Shown piece after piece: positions 62,207 through 64,000 of a stretch of 64,000 nucleotides of DNA (the first letter of the stretch is position 1; each line of letters begins with the position of its first letter). Location: NCBI RefSeq assembly GCF_051020975.1, contig NW_027478170.1, forward strand, positions 2,790,001 through 2,854,000. Direction: 5' to 3'. A model generated the notes under the pieces. That model saw nothing but the letters and a program-made list of their open reading frames with translations, did no database searches and had not been told where the DNA came from. This stretch comes from Osmia lignaria lignaria (Eukaryota; Arthropoda; Insecta; Hymenoptera; Megachilidae). The position numbers and the translations under genes are program-made.

Positions 62207-62528
62207 TTGCAGATATATCTCAAGGGAAGGGGCCTGACGGACATATTTCGAGATATTTCTTCTTCTTGTTGTTCTTCTTCTGCACAGCTAAGCTGGAAGT
62301 GGCATTTGCAGCTCGCAATAGTGCAGAGTTATCTCTAAGAAAGGGGCCACGGTGTTTCTGTATCTCTATTATGTTGGTGCGGCTTCGGAACTTTTAAATA
62401 TCTTGATATATCTCGAGAACCACGCATCTGACCAAAACATATCATAGAACATAAAAAGTAGGAAACTTAATTCTCTACAAAAAAGGTCTCTTAACATTTT
62501 GCCATAGCTCGCTTCGTTTCCGAGATAT
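62207..62528 (+). repeat. Monomer with an interrupted open frame (TAA at 62336-62338)
   Basis: TTATCTCTAAGAAAG replaces TTATCTCAAAGAAAG, giving TAA at codon 44. It also has GAACCACGCATCTGACC and AAAACATATC near its end, which are private. Confidence 0.8.
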
Positions 62529-64000
62529 TTGCAGATTTATCTCAAGGGAAGGGGCCCAACGGACATACTTCGAGATATTTCTTCTTCTTGTTGTTCTTCT
62601 TCTGCACAGCTAAGCTGGAAGTGGCATTTGCGGCTCGCACTAGTGCAGAGTTATCTCAAAGAAAGGGGCCACGGTGTTTCTGTATCTCTATTATGTTGGT
62701 GCGGCTTCGGAACTTTTAAATATCTCGATATATCTCGAAAACTACGCTTCTGATCAAAAAATATCATAGAACATAAATTGTAGGAAACATAATTCTCTAC
62801 AAAAAATGTCTCTTAACATTTTGCCATAGCTCGCTTCGTTTCCGAGATATTTGCAGATTTATCTCAAGGGAAGGGGCCTAACGGACATATTTCGAGATAT
62901 TTCTTCTTCTTGTTGTTCTTCTTCTGCACAGCTAAGCTGGAAGTGGCATTTGCAGCTCGCAATAGTGCAGAGTTATCTCAAAGAAAGGGGCCACGGTGTT
63001 TCTGTATCTCTATTATGTTGGTGCGGCTTCGGAACTTTTAAATATCTCGATATATCTCGAAAACTACGCTTCTGATCAAAAAATATCATAGAACATAAAT
63101 TGTAGGAAACATAATTCTCTACAAAAAATGTCTCTTAACATTTTGCCATAGCTCGCTTCGTTTCCGAGATATTTGCAGATTTATCTCAAGGGAAGGGGCC
63201 TAACGGACATATTTCGAGATATTTCTTCTTCTTGTTGTTCTTCTTCTGCACAGCTAAGCTGGAAGTGGCATTTGCAGCTCGCAATAGTGCAGAGTTATCT
63301 CAAAGAAAGGGGCCACGGTGTTTCTGTATCTCTATTATGTTGGTGCGGCTTCGGAACTTTTAAATATCTTGATATATCTCGAGAACTACGCATCTGATCA
63401 AAAAATATCATAGAACATAAAAAGTAGGAAACTTAATTCTCTACAAAAAAGGTCTCTTAAGATTTTGCCATAGCTCGCTTCGTTTCCGAGATATTTGCAG
63501 ATTTATCTCAAGGGAAGGGGCCTAACGGACATATTTCGAGATATTTCTTCTTCTTGTTGTTCTTCTTCTGCACAGCTAAGCTGGAAGTGGCATTTGCAGC
63601 TCGCAATAGTGCAGAGTTATCTCAAAGAAAGGGGCCACGGTGTTTCTGTATCTCTATTATGTTGGTGCGGCTTCGGAACTTTTAAATATCTTGATATATC
63701 TCGAGAACTACGCATCTGATCAAAAAATATCATAGAACATAAAAATTAGGAAACTTAATTCTCTACAAAAAAGGTCTCTTAACATTTTGCCATAGCTCGC
63801 TTCGTTTCCGAGATATTTGCAGATTTATCTCAAGGGAAGGGGCCTGACGGACATATTTCGAGATATTTCTTCTTCTTGTTGTTCTTCTTCTGCACAGCTA
63901 AGCTGGAAGTGGCATTTGCAGCTCGCAATAGTGCAGAGTTATCTCAAAGAAAGGGGCCACGGTGTTTCTGTATCTCTATTATGTTGGTGCGGCTTCGGAA
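62529..64000 (+). repeat. Third, partial copy of part of the large block
   Basis: From GGCCCAACGG with CATACTTCG (62529 copy) through CTTAAGATTTTG (63457-63468) and AAAAATTAGG (63740-63749), this matches 49334-50805 (offset 13195) and 57055-58526 (offset 5474, 17 monomers). It is cut off by the window end. Confidence 0.88.

Larger units (their letters stand above)
59309..62528 (+). repeat. Divergent monomer island, ten copies
   Basis: These copies carry many more private changes than those around them: TTTATTATCTTGATG (59309 copy), GAACGTAAAAAG (59873), TGTAGGGAAC, TTAATATTTGGCC and CTTGGTTCCCGAG (60882-60915), TTATTTCAAGG, AAAGGAGCC, TATTATCTTGG, AATGTCTCG, CTACGAAAAACG, GTTTTCGAG, an altered TTC tract in the copy at 61563, and AAATAACATAG (62116). 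It separates the second large block from the start of a third partial one. Confidence 0.8.
1..64000 (+). repeat. 322-bp satellite DNA array, about 199 monomers, head to tail
   Basis: The landmark ATATTTGCAG recurs every 322 bp from position 81 to the window end (monomer phase set at 84, 406, 728 and so on to 63817). Only nine intervals deviate: seven of 319 bp and two of 321 bp. All copies share orientation, and I saw no inserted unrelated sequence. Monomers differ by a few percent at recurring diagnostic sites, so variants are shared by groups of copies. Tandem monomers of a few hundred bp with shared variant groups are typical of centromeric or pericentromeric satellites in eukaryotes; that location is an inference here. 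The array begins before base 1 and runs past base 64000. I do not recognise the family by name. Confidence 0.98.

Noticed and set aside
1..64000. CRISPR array or other repeat-spacer system
   Set aside because: The repeats are directly adjacent with no unique spacers. The 322-bp unit is wholly repeated, unlike the short repeats and variable spacers of CRISPR.
1..64000. rDNA, 5S, tRNA or snRNA tandem cluster
   Set aside because: No conserved rRNA or tRNA motif was recognised. The TTCGGAAC stretch does not fit a tRNA T-loop or polymerase III B box, and no A box lies at proper spacing.
1..64000. Transposon-derived array with terminal repeats or a transposase
   Set aside because: No long reading frame, target-site duplication or terminal inverted repeat was found. 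The internal dyads are only about ten bases and lie within the monomer, not at its ends.

Overview
The whole 64,000-base window is one uninterrupted tandem-repeat (satellite DNA) array. About 199 head-to-tail copies of a 322-bp monomer run in one orientation, and the array continues past both window ends. I found no protein-coding gene, rRNA, tRNA, CRISPR array, transposon, unique spacer or inverted monomer. An open frame of 73-84 codons recurs in almost every monomer. It begins with TTG, contains no in-frame ATG, and sits directly downstream of a conserved in-frame TAG. I therefore treat it as a by-product of a homogenised repeat and not as a gene.

The organism is most likely a eukaryote and the locus most likely centromeric or pericentromeric heterochromatin. 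That is inferred from array purity, monomer length and nested higher-order repeats. GC content is roughly 40 percent, and CpG is about as frequent as base composition predicts, which suits a lineage with little DNA methylation, such as many insects. An arthropod source is only a guess; nothing here identifies a species.

Layout: monomers fall into recognisable types. A1 and A2 carry an ACTAGT core and end in a TCTCGAAAAC block. B0, B1 and B2 carry AATAG and end in a CTCGAG block. A1-B1-A2-B2 order is visible in places (best at 44.2-46.1 kb), but it is scrambled by local duplications. From left to right: 0.1-4.9 kb is a mixed, fairly divergent stretch. At 4.9-6.8 kb there is a duplicated trimer (963 bp). 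At 6.2-16.5 kb a 16-monomer block (5149 bp) is tandemly duplicated, and a 10-monomer core of it appears a third time at 17.1-20.6 kb. At 19.7-31.0 kb are 10- and 12-monomer periods, then a 5-monomer period. At 31.3-33.2 kb there is a duplicated trimer (966 bp). At 33.5-44 kb the monomers are very homogeneous, with 2- and 7-monomer duplications. At 43.5-59.3 kb a 25-monomer block (8043 bp) is duplicated, the second copy lacking one monomer (7721 bp). At 59.3-62.5 kb lies a more divergent island. From 62.5 kb to the end a third partial copy of the large block begins.

The junctions are chimeric monomers that join two variant types inside homologous sequence and keep the 322-bp phase. This is the pattern expected of unequal crossing-over. 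The window is thus mainly a record of satellite turnover. I did not find an undescribed gene system in it.
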